Origin: Todiramphus chloris collaris
Lineage: Eukaryota > Chordata > Aves > Coraciiformes > Alcedinidae
Direction: 5' to 3'
DNA length: 64,000 nucleotides
NCBI GenBank assembly: GCA_025345505.1
Contig: JANVCC010000120.1
Location: 5,202,092 to 5,266,091 of the forward strand
This document shows, in pieces, positions 1-12,400 of this stretch. The position numbers and the translations under genes were made by a program. Below the pieces are notes generated by a model that saw nothing but the letters and a program-made list of their open reading frames with translations, did no database searches and was not told where the DNA came from. Position 1 is the stretch's first letter. Each line of letters opens with the position of its first letter.

Positions 1-188
1 AAAACAACCCAAACCCCCCAAAACAAAACCAAACCCAAATAAGGCAGCTTCATAACACAACTTTCTTTTACACTTTTAACAATATAGTTTCTCCCATTTA
101 GAATAAATATACATCCAATGTACGGAGCAGGGTTCAAAATCGGACACAGGTTGGGTTTTCTTGCTTTCAGGAGGGCGTGGGTACAGTA
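1..188 (-). other. MACF1: MACF1 3' UTR, start only
   Basis: Sequence after the stop codon in the minus sense. I see no AATAAA polyadenylation signal on the minus strand within these bases, so the UTR should continue beyond the window edge. Confidence 0.8.
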
Positions 189-445
189 TTATCTCTTAGG
201 GCCTGGAGTTTTTGGGGTGGCAGTGGTTGTTTTCTTGGACATGGTTGGGATTTTGGAGGGTTTGGCCATCCCCCGGCGCGAGCCGCCCTGCCCGCCGGCC
301 ACGCTGCTCTCCGAAGTGTCCGAGCACGCCGACTGCGTTTCCAGCAGGTCAAAATCCGAGGCGTCGCTTCCCCGACGGCTGCTGGCTCTGCTCCCCGTCC
401 GGCTCCCCGCGCGGCTGGTGGGACGGCTGGCTGCTTTCTTAGGGT
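189..445 (-). CDS. MACF1: MACF1 last coding exon w49 (GSR repeats, SxIP motif, stop)
   Basis: The final coding part is 257 bases: [20 protein letters not shown], then [20 protein letters not shown], and a tail with [11 protein letters not shown] ending TPGPKR and a stop at 189-191. The GSR repeats are the region known to be phosphorylated by GSK3 in spectraplakins. SKIP is an SxIP motif that binds EB1 at microtubule plus ends. Acceptor TTCTTGCAG. Confidence 0.97.
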
Positions 446-3400
446 CTGCAAGAAGCCCCGAGCGAGCTGTGAGAAGGTGGAGGAGGAGGAGGAGGAAGAG
501 GGCAAGGAGGAGGATGAGGGGGAGGAGGAGGAGGGGGAGAACAAGGATGAGGAGGGGGGAGGATGAGGATGATGAGGGAAGACAAAGAGGGACAAGGAGG
601 GATGAGGAGAGATGAGGAGGAGGAGGGAAGACGAGGAGGGACGAGGACGAGGATGAGGAGGGACGAGGACTCCTCCCCGACCCCAGCACACAAATCCCCA
701 GCCCCACTACGGCTGCTTTCACCCACCCCTGAAACAGGGGGTTCAGCAGCAGGACCGAGTCATTCCCGAGGGTTTAACGAAGCCCTCGCGCTGGGAAACG
801 TCCCCTCTCCCGGGCAGAGACCCAGCGCTGGGCATCCCCCCACCCCCCAGCTCACCGCTGGCTCCCTAAATATCCCATATTTCCTCCGCCAATCCAAGCA
901 ACCAAGTAGGAAGAGCGACAGCCGGAGTTTCTCAGTCTTTGCACCCACTTACCTGCCCGACTGGGTTTGGCACCTGTAGAGACCGGTGAGGAGCTGTTAC
1001 TGGTGTCCCCAGCCAGGGAGGTGCGGCTGGAGTGGAAGGTGGGTCTCTTCAGCTTGCTGCCAGCGGAGGGGGTCACCTTGGGAGGAAGCACACACAGAGC
1101 ATCTCTCAGGTGGCACCTGGGCTGGACCGGGCCGAGATCACGCCCGAGACAAACACCTCGGCAGGATGATTTTGATGTTTAAGGAACACTCATCTTAATG
1201 GTCAAGGAAAGCGAGCCGTTGTTTCAGCAGTGGTTCATAAAAAAAACCCAAACAAAAACCCCTGAAAATTGCATGCTGGGGAACAGCTATCGGCCGGGAA
1301 AAAACCCAAAGCAAAGCCACTGTCCATCCAGAGGAGCATCAAGAGAGTGTGAAATCTGGCAAAAGCAGGGATTTTGGCAGCTGAGCAGCTCAGGCCCAGT
1401 CTGGAAGGTCAAATCCAACATCTCGAGGACCGCAGCCCGTGGGAGGGAGGGACACGGTCCCGGTGCCGCTGCCCTGGGCAGGTCCACACACCCACCACCC
1501 AAGGGCAGATCAATTTGAAGAGTGAGGAGGCAGTGACCAAGAGGGGCACAAACCACAGCCAACCAGCTTTGGTCGCATCCTGAAACGGTGCTTTCCCTGA
1601 CCTTTAAGATGTTGTAAACACAGGTGGTGGCGGGGGGAAAGCTGCTCCTGCTGCTGTGGAGGAAAGCGAAGGGGCAAAGGGGCCGAGGGGAAGGTGCTGG
1701 TGGGGTGAGGCCACCTGGATCCAGCTGGAAAAGGCAGCTCCAGTTTCTATGTGCCCACCAAAGCTCTGGATTTTGGGGCAGCGCTGCAGGAAAGCGAGTG
1801 GCCGTGGTGTCCCCTGTCCCCAGGGCTTGGGGTGACATCACGGCAGGGATGGCTCCAGCCCAGTGGCACCCCCAGAGCGGGGTCCATTTACACCAGAGGG
1901 CATTGCCCTGTGAGCTTTACAGCAATGGCTGGAGATGTTTCCCTCCGTCCCTTGTGATTTTGGGGGGAAGCTGGAAATCCCAAACAGGCACGAAACTGGA
2001 GCTGCCGCGGGAGAGAGGGCGGGAGGAGAGGGGCAGCCGAGCAGCGAGCTCCCCAGGAATTAAACTCCACGGAACACGTGATTGCAGAGGTACCATTTGC
2101 ATCATCAGTGATTTTGATTCTCGTCCTCGACCCTAATTCAGAAACACGTTACCAGCAGCAAGCAGGCAATTTAGGGCCGGGGGGAGAAGCGCTCCTGCCC
2201 CGACGACGATTCGCAGACCGTTCCCTTTCTGTGCCACAGCAGCGCCGAGCGGCAGGCGGTTATCTCGCCGGCATCGACCCCGGGATTTCTCATCGCCAAG
2301 TCACGGGCTCGGGTTGAGACCATGAGGAGGCTGAAACTTTAAGGAGGTCAAAGTCTCAGCCCGAATTCATCCTCCTGGCAGAGCCAAGGCGGTGCTGGTG
2401 CCGGATGCACCGAGAAATGGAAACGAACCCCCCCGAAGGCAGCGTGGTTACTGCGCATGCGCTGCAGCCGCCGTCTCATCGAGTCTCAACTCGGCTGCTG
2501 GGTTCCGAAAGCCAAACACGGCCCCTTCTCCAGGCTCTCCAGGCTTAAAAAGCTCTTACAGCTTGGAAAAAATACAGCTTTTTCAGTTTTGCTTTTTTTT
2601 TTTTTCCCCCCACGTGAAAGCGCAGGAGGGCGGGCGGCAAACGGCCGCGCGGTTTCGTTCTGGAGCCGACGGCTGCGTTCGATCCGAGTTAGACAGCGAG
2701 GAAACCCGCGGGCAGGCGGAGCGTGAGCCGTGCTAACAAGCGCTGCTCTACCCCGAGGGAAGCGTTAGAACAGGCAGGGGAGCAGGGCTTCTCCGTGGCA
2801 GGGGCACTCGGGCCGGGCGGCAGGTCCTCGGGGCCGCCAGACCATACTCTACCTCGGCGCTCGGGAGCTGGAAGTCGGAATAATCGAATCCCCTCAGAGG
2901 GGTGCCCGCTTTACTGTTTATCAACCAGGGTTTGTCATAACATCGAGAGAAGTGATGTGGAGTCTGTGAAATGGAAAATCCAAGGAGGGGAGAGGAGAGG
3001 GGAGGGGAGGGGGGGGAGAGGTGGAGGTGAGTGAAAAAAAAAAAAAAGAAACGGAAAAGTATCTGGAATGGGGGGAAAATGGCACTAAAACCAAACGAGA
3101 ACCAAACAGGAAATCTATAAATTAAAGCAAAGGGGAAAACACCCAAACAGATGATGAACTAAAACATGCACGGGTGAATGATGCGGTGGGAAAGGAGAGG
3201 CGATGGGCGATGGCTTCTGGCTTCTTCCCAGGTGCTGGCCAGACCCCACGGCTGCAGCACAGCCCTGCCTCGGGGCCCAGGAGCCTCCAGCTGCACCGGG
3301 GACCCTCCGGCAGAGCCACGAGCACCCAGCTTGGGTTGAGAACCTGCCCCACCTCATCCCACCCCACCCATCCTGCATGGACAGCAGGGTTCTTCCTGCA

Positions 3401-6400
3401 GACACCATGAAGATTTCTAGAGACCAGAGTAACCAGCAAGCCCACAAGCCCCAACCTTCCTCCTCCTCCTCCTCCAGCATCCAGCTCCTCGTCTCGCAGG
3501 GCTGGGTTTGGAGGCCACCAGTTTCTAGAGGAGAGGAAAGAGGGAGGCTTCCCGCGAGAATCCCACCTTGGCTCCGCTGGCCGGAGTTGCAGGAGAGGAT
3601 GGCATGGAGGCGCAGCTGTGGTTGCTCTGGCTGGCACTGGAACTGGATCGTGTCGGGGAGGCTGCTCGGGAGGACGGTTTGGATCTTCGGCCTCGCGATC
3701 GGAACGGTGTCATTCCCTGGGAGGCTCCCTCCGGCAAGATGAATTTCTCTCGGAGTTCAAGGTTGGTCCGTCCTCGTGCTGAAAAGGGACAAAGAGAGGG
3801 GACCTGAACCCGACAGCGTTACTGGGGCTCAAGAGGCTCTGGGGGTTGGGGTGTGTTCTCGTGGTGTCTCCCTGAGCCCACCTCTGAGGGGGAGCAGAGA
3901 GCAGCGAGACCTCCCCGTCTCTCTTGCTCTGCCCTGACCACCTCCTGCCATGGATCAGCTCTTTGAGAAACTGCTTGACTAAAAGGCCCCTGAATTCCTC
4001 CTGGATGCTCTAATATTCTCTTGTGTCTTGGGGAAAGCATCCTGACAGCCTTCAGACACACCGTGCTGCAACAGTGGCCAATGTCATCTTTAACACGGCT
4101 TGAAAAGAGTAAAAGCAGCTTTGAAGGGTTGAGATTCTGATTCTCTGACAGCTCTGGGCAGCTCTTCACCACCCTTTGGGGAGAGGCGAGAGAGAAGCGA
4201 CTACCACCCATTAAAAAACAACATTCCCGTTTTCATCCGCGCACCCCGCAGAGCTGCAGGGTCTCCCTTTGAAAAGCACGGGGGATCCAAGCAGGGAGAA
4301 AGTCAGTGGACCTCAGTTCCTGGGCCACCAAGGTTCGTGGTGACGGTGTTGGGACAGAGAGCAAGGGCATCACTGAGCCTTTCGGGACACGGGAGCAATT
4401 TGAGAGTCGACGCAACCCAGATCAGAAAGCCAAGAAAGTAATTGCAGAAGGGAAGCACCACGCTGAGATAACTAAGGGATGGAAATAACCCCAATGTTAA
4501 ACATCTGCTGCAAAGCATGAACGGGGGAGGCTGGAGGAGCAGGAAAACCCTGAAGGTTCCCTGCAGCAAGCGGCACAGGCTGTAAATCATCCTGTTCCCA
4601 GCAGGAGCTGTCGGACAGCAGGAGCAAGGGGCGGTTGGGCAGCAGCTTGGAGAAGACTTAGCTGAAGCAGTTAACATCTCAGAGACCCCAGCGAGACAGG
4701 GACAGATGGAATATAGAGCTAAGGTCTCCAAAATACACAGTTCTGATGCACTTCACCCCTGGCCAGGCTCCTCATTGATCCTGTCCCCTGGTCACGGCTC
4801 TCAGCCGGTCGCGGCAAAGCGTTGCTTCCAGCCCAACTGCTCTGACCACGATAAAACCTCAAGGCTGAAGGTTTTGGAAAGGAGGTGACCCTGGTTCTCT
4901 GTGCCCATGGTACGTGATCCCAGTCTGCGTTATCCCAGCCATCCCTTCCAAATGTGTCCCCAGAAATGATCTCCATCAAACAACTGCTCAGCCCTAAAAA
5001 CCCAAGATCCAGGTGGTTCTTCCCTTCTAGAGTGCTACTGTGCCCTCCTTCAGCTCAGTTCCTCCAGGAGCTTCTTGCACTTGAGTTTTCCTGCATTACT
5101 GCCAAACGAAAACATCTTTTATTTCACCACTGAGCTGGTCAAGCCCTGGGACACACTTGTGCAAGGTGGCATTTATCGACACACAGCAGGACATGACGCT
5201 CGAACCCCTCCAGAGGGATCCAACCCAGCCCTGAACAGCCCCCCTTTTACAACTCGAATCTGGCACGTGGTGGCAATCCAGAAAACACAACGGCCCTGTC
5301 TGGCAGGGTAGAGGGAAGAGAGTTAATTTGAAGGCTCTAGAAGAAGATGCAGCTGTTTTCTCCAGCTCCCGCCTGTTTCTTGGGCAACCCAGCCCTACTC
5401 TGGTCCCATCTGGTCAGTCACAGTCAGACAAGTCCTCAAGAAGACCAGACCGATTCGGCCACCCCAGCTGTATAAAGCCCAGGAATCGCTTTTACCTCTG
5501 CACGGATCATTCTTGACTAGAAATTCATCCAGGGCCATCCATCCTCCGCCGACACGAACCATCACCGTGCTCCGCAGGATACGGACCAGCCGCAGCTGCT
5601 GGGAATCGCCGAACTGCGGAGCCAAGGAACAGGTCAGGCAAAGGGGGATGTGACAAGGGACACTCGGCTCCTTCCCGCCGGGGGCAGCACCAGATGCTTT
5701 TACTGAGCTATTCAATACTTTCAAGGTTTTTTTTTCCAGATGGATCCTCCTGGAATAAGCGCAGGCAACTACCAATTTCCAGGAGGTTTTGTGCCGCGTG
5801 GTTTTAAGATGATGCAACTATCCAAGTCCTTGCTGGAAAGAGGGAATTTTGTCTTGAGCGGCAAATGAGATTTTGGAATTTGGGTGGCTTTTCTCAGCTA
5901 GAATTGTTTTGGGTTTTTTTTTTTTTTCCCCCTTTTATTGTGAAGGAAATAAGAGGCTGGCAATGCAATAACCCTCCTGGTGCAGCCCACGTGGAAAAGA
6001 GCCGGCTGATTCAGCTCCCTGAGTGCCGGTGAATCAGCGAGGCAAGCAGCGCCGCATCACCACCGAGCCAGAAACCTCCTCTCGTCAAGTCTGACGTCCA
6101 GGGATTTCACCCAGAGCCTCAGACTTGACCCCAAACCCAACCAGCCAGAAAGCCCCCCGCCGCAGAGATCGCCCAGCGCGGATGTGTCGGTGAGTGCAGA
6201 GTGCTGGGACCCCGGGCAGGCATCCCGCAGCGATGGCCATTAGTGCTTGCAATGTCCATTAGTGATTTAAGCACCCGCAGTACCAAACGAGTGCACCCTG
6301 GATCAGAAGCGACGTGTGGTGTTTTTCAAAGCTCCCCTAAATCTCCTGGGTAGCCCAGCCCAGGCTCCTGGTTGCCTTTGGGTGGCAGAGCCGGTGCGGG

Positions 6401-9400
6401 ACACCGGGAGCCTGGCTTGGATGTAGTGTCTGCTTCCAGGTCTATAGAGAACCTGCTGTGATGAGAAGGCTGGGAAACCAGCCTTTGAAAGCAAGACCCT
6501 CTTAAGAATGATTAAAAACAGGGGAAAAAAATAATTCCCAGTGGTAATATTTTCCTTGGGTGGGTAAGAACACAAAAACGGAGAAATTAGGTGAAAACAG
6601 ACAGTGCAAAGCCACACTGAGACGGGCCACAGCAGGAAGGGCAGGAGGTAAGAGCATGTCTGACCCTACTTCCCACAGGGACATGGGACCCTGGTGGGTC
6701 TCCCTGCTCGGGGGTCCTACTAAAACGTGCTCACCCCAGTGCAGTGGTGGAAGAGCTGCCTCAGCCACGCTGGGCACGGCCGCGGTGCCTGTGTGCAGGG
6801 AGGAGGGCAGGGGAGCTGCTTTCCCTCTCCCCAGGCTCTATGTAAGGTGTCCTTCAAGAGCTACTTCTGCACCAGGGAAAACCAGGAAGGAGACAATTCT
6901 CATTTCCACTGCCACACTGATGTTATTTTTCAGTTGTGGAGTCTCCTTGTCTGGAGAGATTCCCACCCCGGCTGGACCCTGCGCTGCTGGGCCCCTGCTC
7001 TGGGTGCCCCTGCTGGATGGAGCAGGGGGGTGGCACCAGGTGACCCCCAGAGCTCCCTGCCAACCCCACCATGCTGGGATTTTGCGACTCAGTTGCTGTT
7101 GATCTGTCAATGGTTGGACTTGATGACCTTAAAAAAGTCTCTTCCAACCAAAACGATTTTATGGAAACGTTTCTGTAGTCACTGCCAGAGCTCCCTTGGA
7201 TCCACCCACTCCCACCATGCCAGTTTCTGTTTCTCTTGGGGTGTGTTTTTGGAAGGGCACCATCATTCCACATGAAAAATTGTTTTTTTGAGGGGAGGGG
7301 GAACATCCTAATGACAAGTGATGCTCCGGTCCAGTTCAAACCAGAGCTCTGCCCCCCGAACCAGCACACGCTGCACCGCCCAGCTCGGGTCCTGACAGTA
7401 ACAGGGGTGGACACGTGCAGGTCTGGTGAGCCTTGCTCCAGTTAGGAGTTACTCAGGAATGGGGATGAGGGATTAGTTGTCGTTACCTGTGGGATTAAAG
7501 GGGTGGACTCGGCATTCTCATTCCGTGAGGATTGCGACCCAAACCCAGCCAGAGCCTGGTACAGCCCTCGGGCAGTGCTGGGACCCCCTGGGCCATCTTT
7601 ATCCCAGGGTCTGTGATCTGCCATCAACAACCCCAGCAAATCCAAGAAAGGAGTCATGGAGAGACAAAAAAAATCTCTCCGTTTTTTGCCAAATCCTGCT
7701 TTTTCCATTGATTTTTTTTCCTTTTTTTTTTTTCCTACCTGATCCAGTCTTTTTTTTTAGGGGGGTCCCTCCCAGCTCACACAGCCCCCCTGTACCAGGC
7801 TCTGCTGAGCAGCGCTCACAGATCACATCCTCCCACAGCCAGAAAGGACAGAGCAGCGTCACAAACACACAAAGCTACGTTTGTTATCCAAAAAGAAATA
7901 AAATAAAAGGAAAACCAAAAAAAAAAGGGAGGTGAGAAGACAGCGTCGCAAGGCAAACTGTACCTGATTGCCGAGGAAGAACTACGGAGGGAGAGGAGTT
8001 GTGGAGGGAGAGGGGATGGAGGGAGAGGAGGAAAAGTCGAGAAGAAGAGGAGGGGAAGGAAAAACAAGAAAAAACATTTATGGGATTAACAGTGCAATAA
8101 TCATGAAAACTGTTAACTGCAGGGAGTTAGAAATCCGTGGGGTTTCCGTTGTTCGGGTGGAAGGCAGAAGCTCAGGGAGCCCAGGGCTGGTGCAGCCGGG
8201 GTTGGGGGGTGAGTGCTGCGGGTCAGCCCCTCCCGGCCGGAGCATCAGCCCTGAAACCAGTGAGCAGGGAAGTGGGGCGGCTCCGTTGCCAGCTCGTTCC
8301 ACCAGTTCACCTCGGTGAACGATTCCAAACGTAAACAGCGAGCTCGTTACAAAGAGATTCTTTAAGGAAATTATTCTCCCTTCTTCGGGAGCGAGCTAAG
8401 AAAAACACGGGCGTAAGGTACACTCATCCACCAGGGAAACTTCAAGGGCGGCTGCCGGCGGAGTGAATGCGGCGTTTGACGGGGCTGCCGGGCTGGCTGC
8501 CCCAGAACAGGGCCACTTTTATGCTCTCCCCATTCGGGGAACGCCCTGGGGCCGAGGACGGTGCTGGGCAAACACGGCCCAGCCGCCTCCGCCGGGAACC
8601 GGAGGGTGAGGTCTCCGTCCTGCCCGGGCTCCCTCTCCCAAGCTGGGAACCTCGTTGGTGATCCCCCCGCCCCGGGGTGGGAAGGGGGAGGGGGATTTGT
8701 GGCGCCGGGGCAGCGTTTGGTCCCCTCTGCCTTACCCGGTATTTGTTCTCGCCGATCTGCTCCACTTGGAATCTCTTGGCACACTTGCACTGGGCCACTT
8801 GCCTGGTGACCTGTCATTGCCAACAAGAGAGGTAAGAGATCAGGATTTTGGGAGTCTCCCCCAATACAAGGCCCTGCTTGGATAAAACCCAGACCTAAGC
8901 AGCTTTTCCTCCAAAAACATGATAGATTCTGTCAGTACCAGCCAACTATTCTGGCTCAGCACCACCACAATCCTTTTTTTTTTTCCCCTTATTTGTCACC
9001 CCCGCTGCCAACCCGCAGCCTGAACCACCCCAACGTCCCCGAGGAGCCCTCTCTTTTGGTGCTCTACCTCATCTTCGATCTTGTCGGCATCAGTGGTGGG
9101 GCGGTAGGCATCCTTGTTGGGATGGAGAGCAGCCACAAACTCATAGTAATCGATGTAGCCGTCCCCATCGCGGTCAAAGATGTCGGCCACCGCGGTCATC
9201 TCCAGCTTCGTGGTGGGGAATTCTGGAAGGAGAGAGTTTGAGGAACCAGTGCAGGGACCTCGCTCGGCAGAGCTGGGGATCTGCATCTGGGTTCTTGAGC
9301 AGGGACAACCTCCTCAGTTTTCTGAGCTCACTTCAGGCAGGCACTTACTAGAGGCCAGGATGCCGTCGATGAACTCCTGCCGGGTGATCTTCCCATCTTG

Positions 9401-12400
9401 GTCCTTGTCAATGCGCCGGAAGAAGTCCATGACGCGGGATTTCTTGTGGTTCATCCAGCGCATGTACTTCTTCCGCCAGACGTCGAAGTCGAAGTTTGCA
9501 AACTCCTTCAACTGCAAGGAAACCCATGAAGAGTCAGCGTGGAGTGGGAAAACCCAGCAGGAGCAGCACCCCGGGCTCTAGAGCACCCTAAACCACCAGG
9601 TGAGCCCGTGCCGGAGCTCCCGACGCTGCCACCCAGCACCCACCCTCCCGGGAAGGTTCATCTGGGTTTATCCAGATGAGCCCTGCTAAGGAGGGGGCCG
9701 CTCGGATCGACTTTGGGGAACAGCAGGACACAGAGCGTAGCCGACAGCCACCACGGAACCATCGACACGGGGAGCAGCGCCCCCCAAACACACACACACA
9801 GGCGGAGAGAGCAGCTACTGGCACACAGACACACACACGTCCCCTCTCTGCTCGGGTGCTCTGGGGATGTTTCCTCGATGGGATTTCGCCCGACGACTCG
9901 CCAGGCTCTGCCCGGGAGAGATACCCATCGCTGGCACCATTCTGGGCACGTGTCTCCCCTCTCCCTTTCCCTCTGAGCAGCTGAGAAGGGATTTCTTGCT
10001 CGCCTTCCAGCGACGAGAGCGGCTGGGGCACAGCTCAGCTCTGCAAACCCCGGCTCTACGCCTCTGCCACCAGCCTCAGATGAGCCACTCACCCTCCAAT
10101 TTAAACCAACACCCTTTTTAGCCCCCCTCTCAAAGGACTCCCACGACCCAAGCAGCTCACAATAAGGGAACGCAACAATTTTTAGCCTTTTTTTTTTCTT
10201 TTCCTCTTTTTCTTGGGGCTTAAAAGCAACAAAGAAAAAACATACGTATAAACTGAACTGACCTACAGCAGAAGCAACAAAAAACAAAAAACCACTCACT
10301 TCTGGGCATAGCTGCTTTGTTAAGCATAAATAAAAACAAAAATGACATTAGAGGTTTGGAAAAAAAGATATCGACAGTAATTGTTAAGCTAATTACTAGG
10401 AGCAAAGCAGGCCTGGCTGTTATTGCCTCTACAGAGAGCGACTGCAAGGGCACAAAAGCGGTTCGTTAAGGTGCGATTAATTACACAAGCCTTACTATTT
10501 TAGGAGTTAATTTTTATCTTTTGGCTTTTTCTGAAAGGCAGCAGGAACCGGCTGCGAGAGCCGGGAGATTCAAGAGGTGACATCAATTTAAAGTGCTTCT
10601 CACAGCTCTCCAGGGAGCCACCCCCCCAGCACCAGTCCCCCCACCCAGCCCAGAGCAGGCAGTGGCCGTTACCTCCTCCAGTCTGTCCAGAGCATCGTTG
10701 AGCTTCCGCTGCCGCTCCAGTGCCAGCAGCCAGACCTGCTGCCAGCGCGCCGAGAGCTGGTTTATCCGGGGGTTCTTTGTTTCCGACTGGGAGATAATGG
10801 GCATACTGGGGGGAGCAGCTTGACTCAAGGATTTTCCTGGGGAAAAAAAGGGGAGAAAAGGAATGGTTTGAGGTGGAGTCGACGGGTTTAGCGAGTCCAG
10901 GAAAGAGCAGCAATGGGAACACAGTTTGGTTTGTTTAAAGGGAAAATGCTCTCTGAAGGAACGCAGTGTCCCCAGGGAGGAGGACGGGCTCTCGCTTTGC
11001 CTTTGGGAATCAGAGTCTGGCTTTGAGAACCAACATCAAAAACTCCCCCCAGACCTCATCCCGAAGCCAGCACGGAGCGGCTAGGCGGAGCAGCGACAGC
11101 TCAAGCTCCCCCCGGCGCCGCAAGCCACGGAACGGGGGCTTGTGGCAAATGCCACCTGGGTTTTCCCCCTCCTGACAAATTTCAACTGCCTTCCTGGTGG
11201 CTGTCAGCGCAGGATGCTGTGTTAATTGATAATCAGAGCTAATTAGTCTCCTATGCATTTCATTTCCTCCCGCCATACACCGAAGGCGGTGTAGGGAGCA
11301 GGGATGTTACAAGAGGAAATGGCCTGAAGTTGACCCAGGGGAGCTTCAGGCTGGATCCCAGGAAGCATTTCTTTCCAGAAAGGGCTGTCAGGCACTGGAA
11401 TGGGCTGCCCAGGGAGCTGGTGGGGTCACCATCCCTGGAGGGGTTTAAAGCTGGGTAGATGTTGTGCTCAGGGACAGGGTTTAGGGGGTTTGATAGGGCT
11501 GGGAATAAGGTTGGACTTGATGATCTTGAAGGTCTCTTCCAGACAGAACTGTTCTATGATGCTATGATTCCAGGACGTACTGGTGCTGCGGGATTTGTCG
11601 ATGAAGGGCCCGTGAGGGGGCTCAGTAACTTTCCTCTTGTACGTCTTTGTGACCCGGTCCACGTCCGGTTGCTTCCGCGTCATCTCCTCCATAAAGGACT
11701 GTCAAAAGACAAAAGGGACACGTTTTTGTGGTTTTGAGATGTTTTTGGTCTCCTGTTGCTCCAGGTCCTCACTGGGACGTGCCGAGCCCGTAGAGGAGAT
11801 GAGTTTATCTGCTGGGCTGGTTTTGCTCCCCAGTGACAGCTCCAGTTGGGTCACACGCTGTTTCAGTAGGGACTTCCAAGAGAAGTTAGTGCCTCCTCCA
11901 TGGAGGGGCAGGAATAACCCCCCCTGCCCCTCTCCCGAGTGCCCGCTGTGTTCAGCACTGGGCTCACCTGGTGCTCAGAGATGAGACCTTTGACCTGATC
12001 AATATTCTGTGGCATGGGCTCCTGGTCCCGCTGGATCAGGGTTGTCTCAGCCCACTGGATCCAAGCCAGGAGCTCTTCCAGAAGCTCTGCGTTCGCCACC
12101 AGCTCAGAGAGCGCAGACTCCAGTCTCTGCTGGTGCTGCTTTGCCCACGTGAGAACCTGTTGGAAACGCAGAGACAAGTGTCAGCCCAGCGTGGGAGACC
12201 GGGGCCAGCACCCGACAGCACACGGCCAGCCCTGTGTCGGATCGGGATCAGTCTGGTGGACTCACCTCCTCGAACCTGGCTCGGATGATGGTGATCCAGT
12301 GTTTGATCGTGGTGATGCAGTCGGGATGGCAGGCGGCCAGGATGACCTCCCCCATGCCCACCGCCACGTTCACGTCCACTCTCTTCTCCTCCACTTTCTT

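Noticed and set aside
118..726. Several 95-180 residue ORFs around the purine tract
   Set aside because: Only the minus-strand frame from 445 to 189 is real (w49); the others are Glu/Arg- or Ser/Pro-rich artefacts of the (GGA)n tract.
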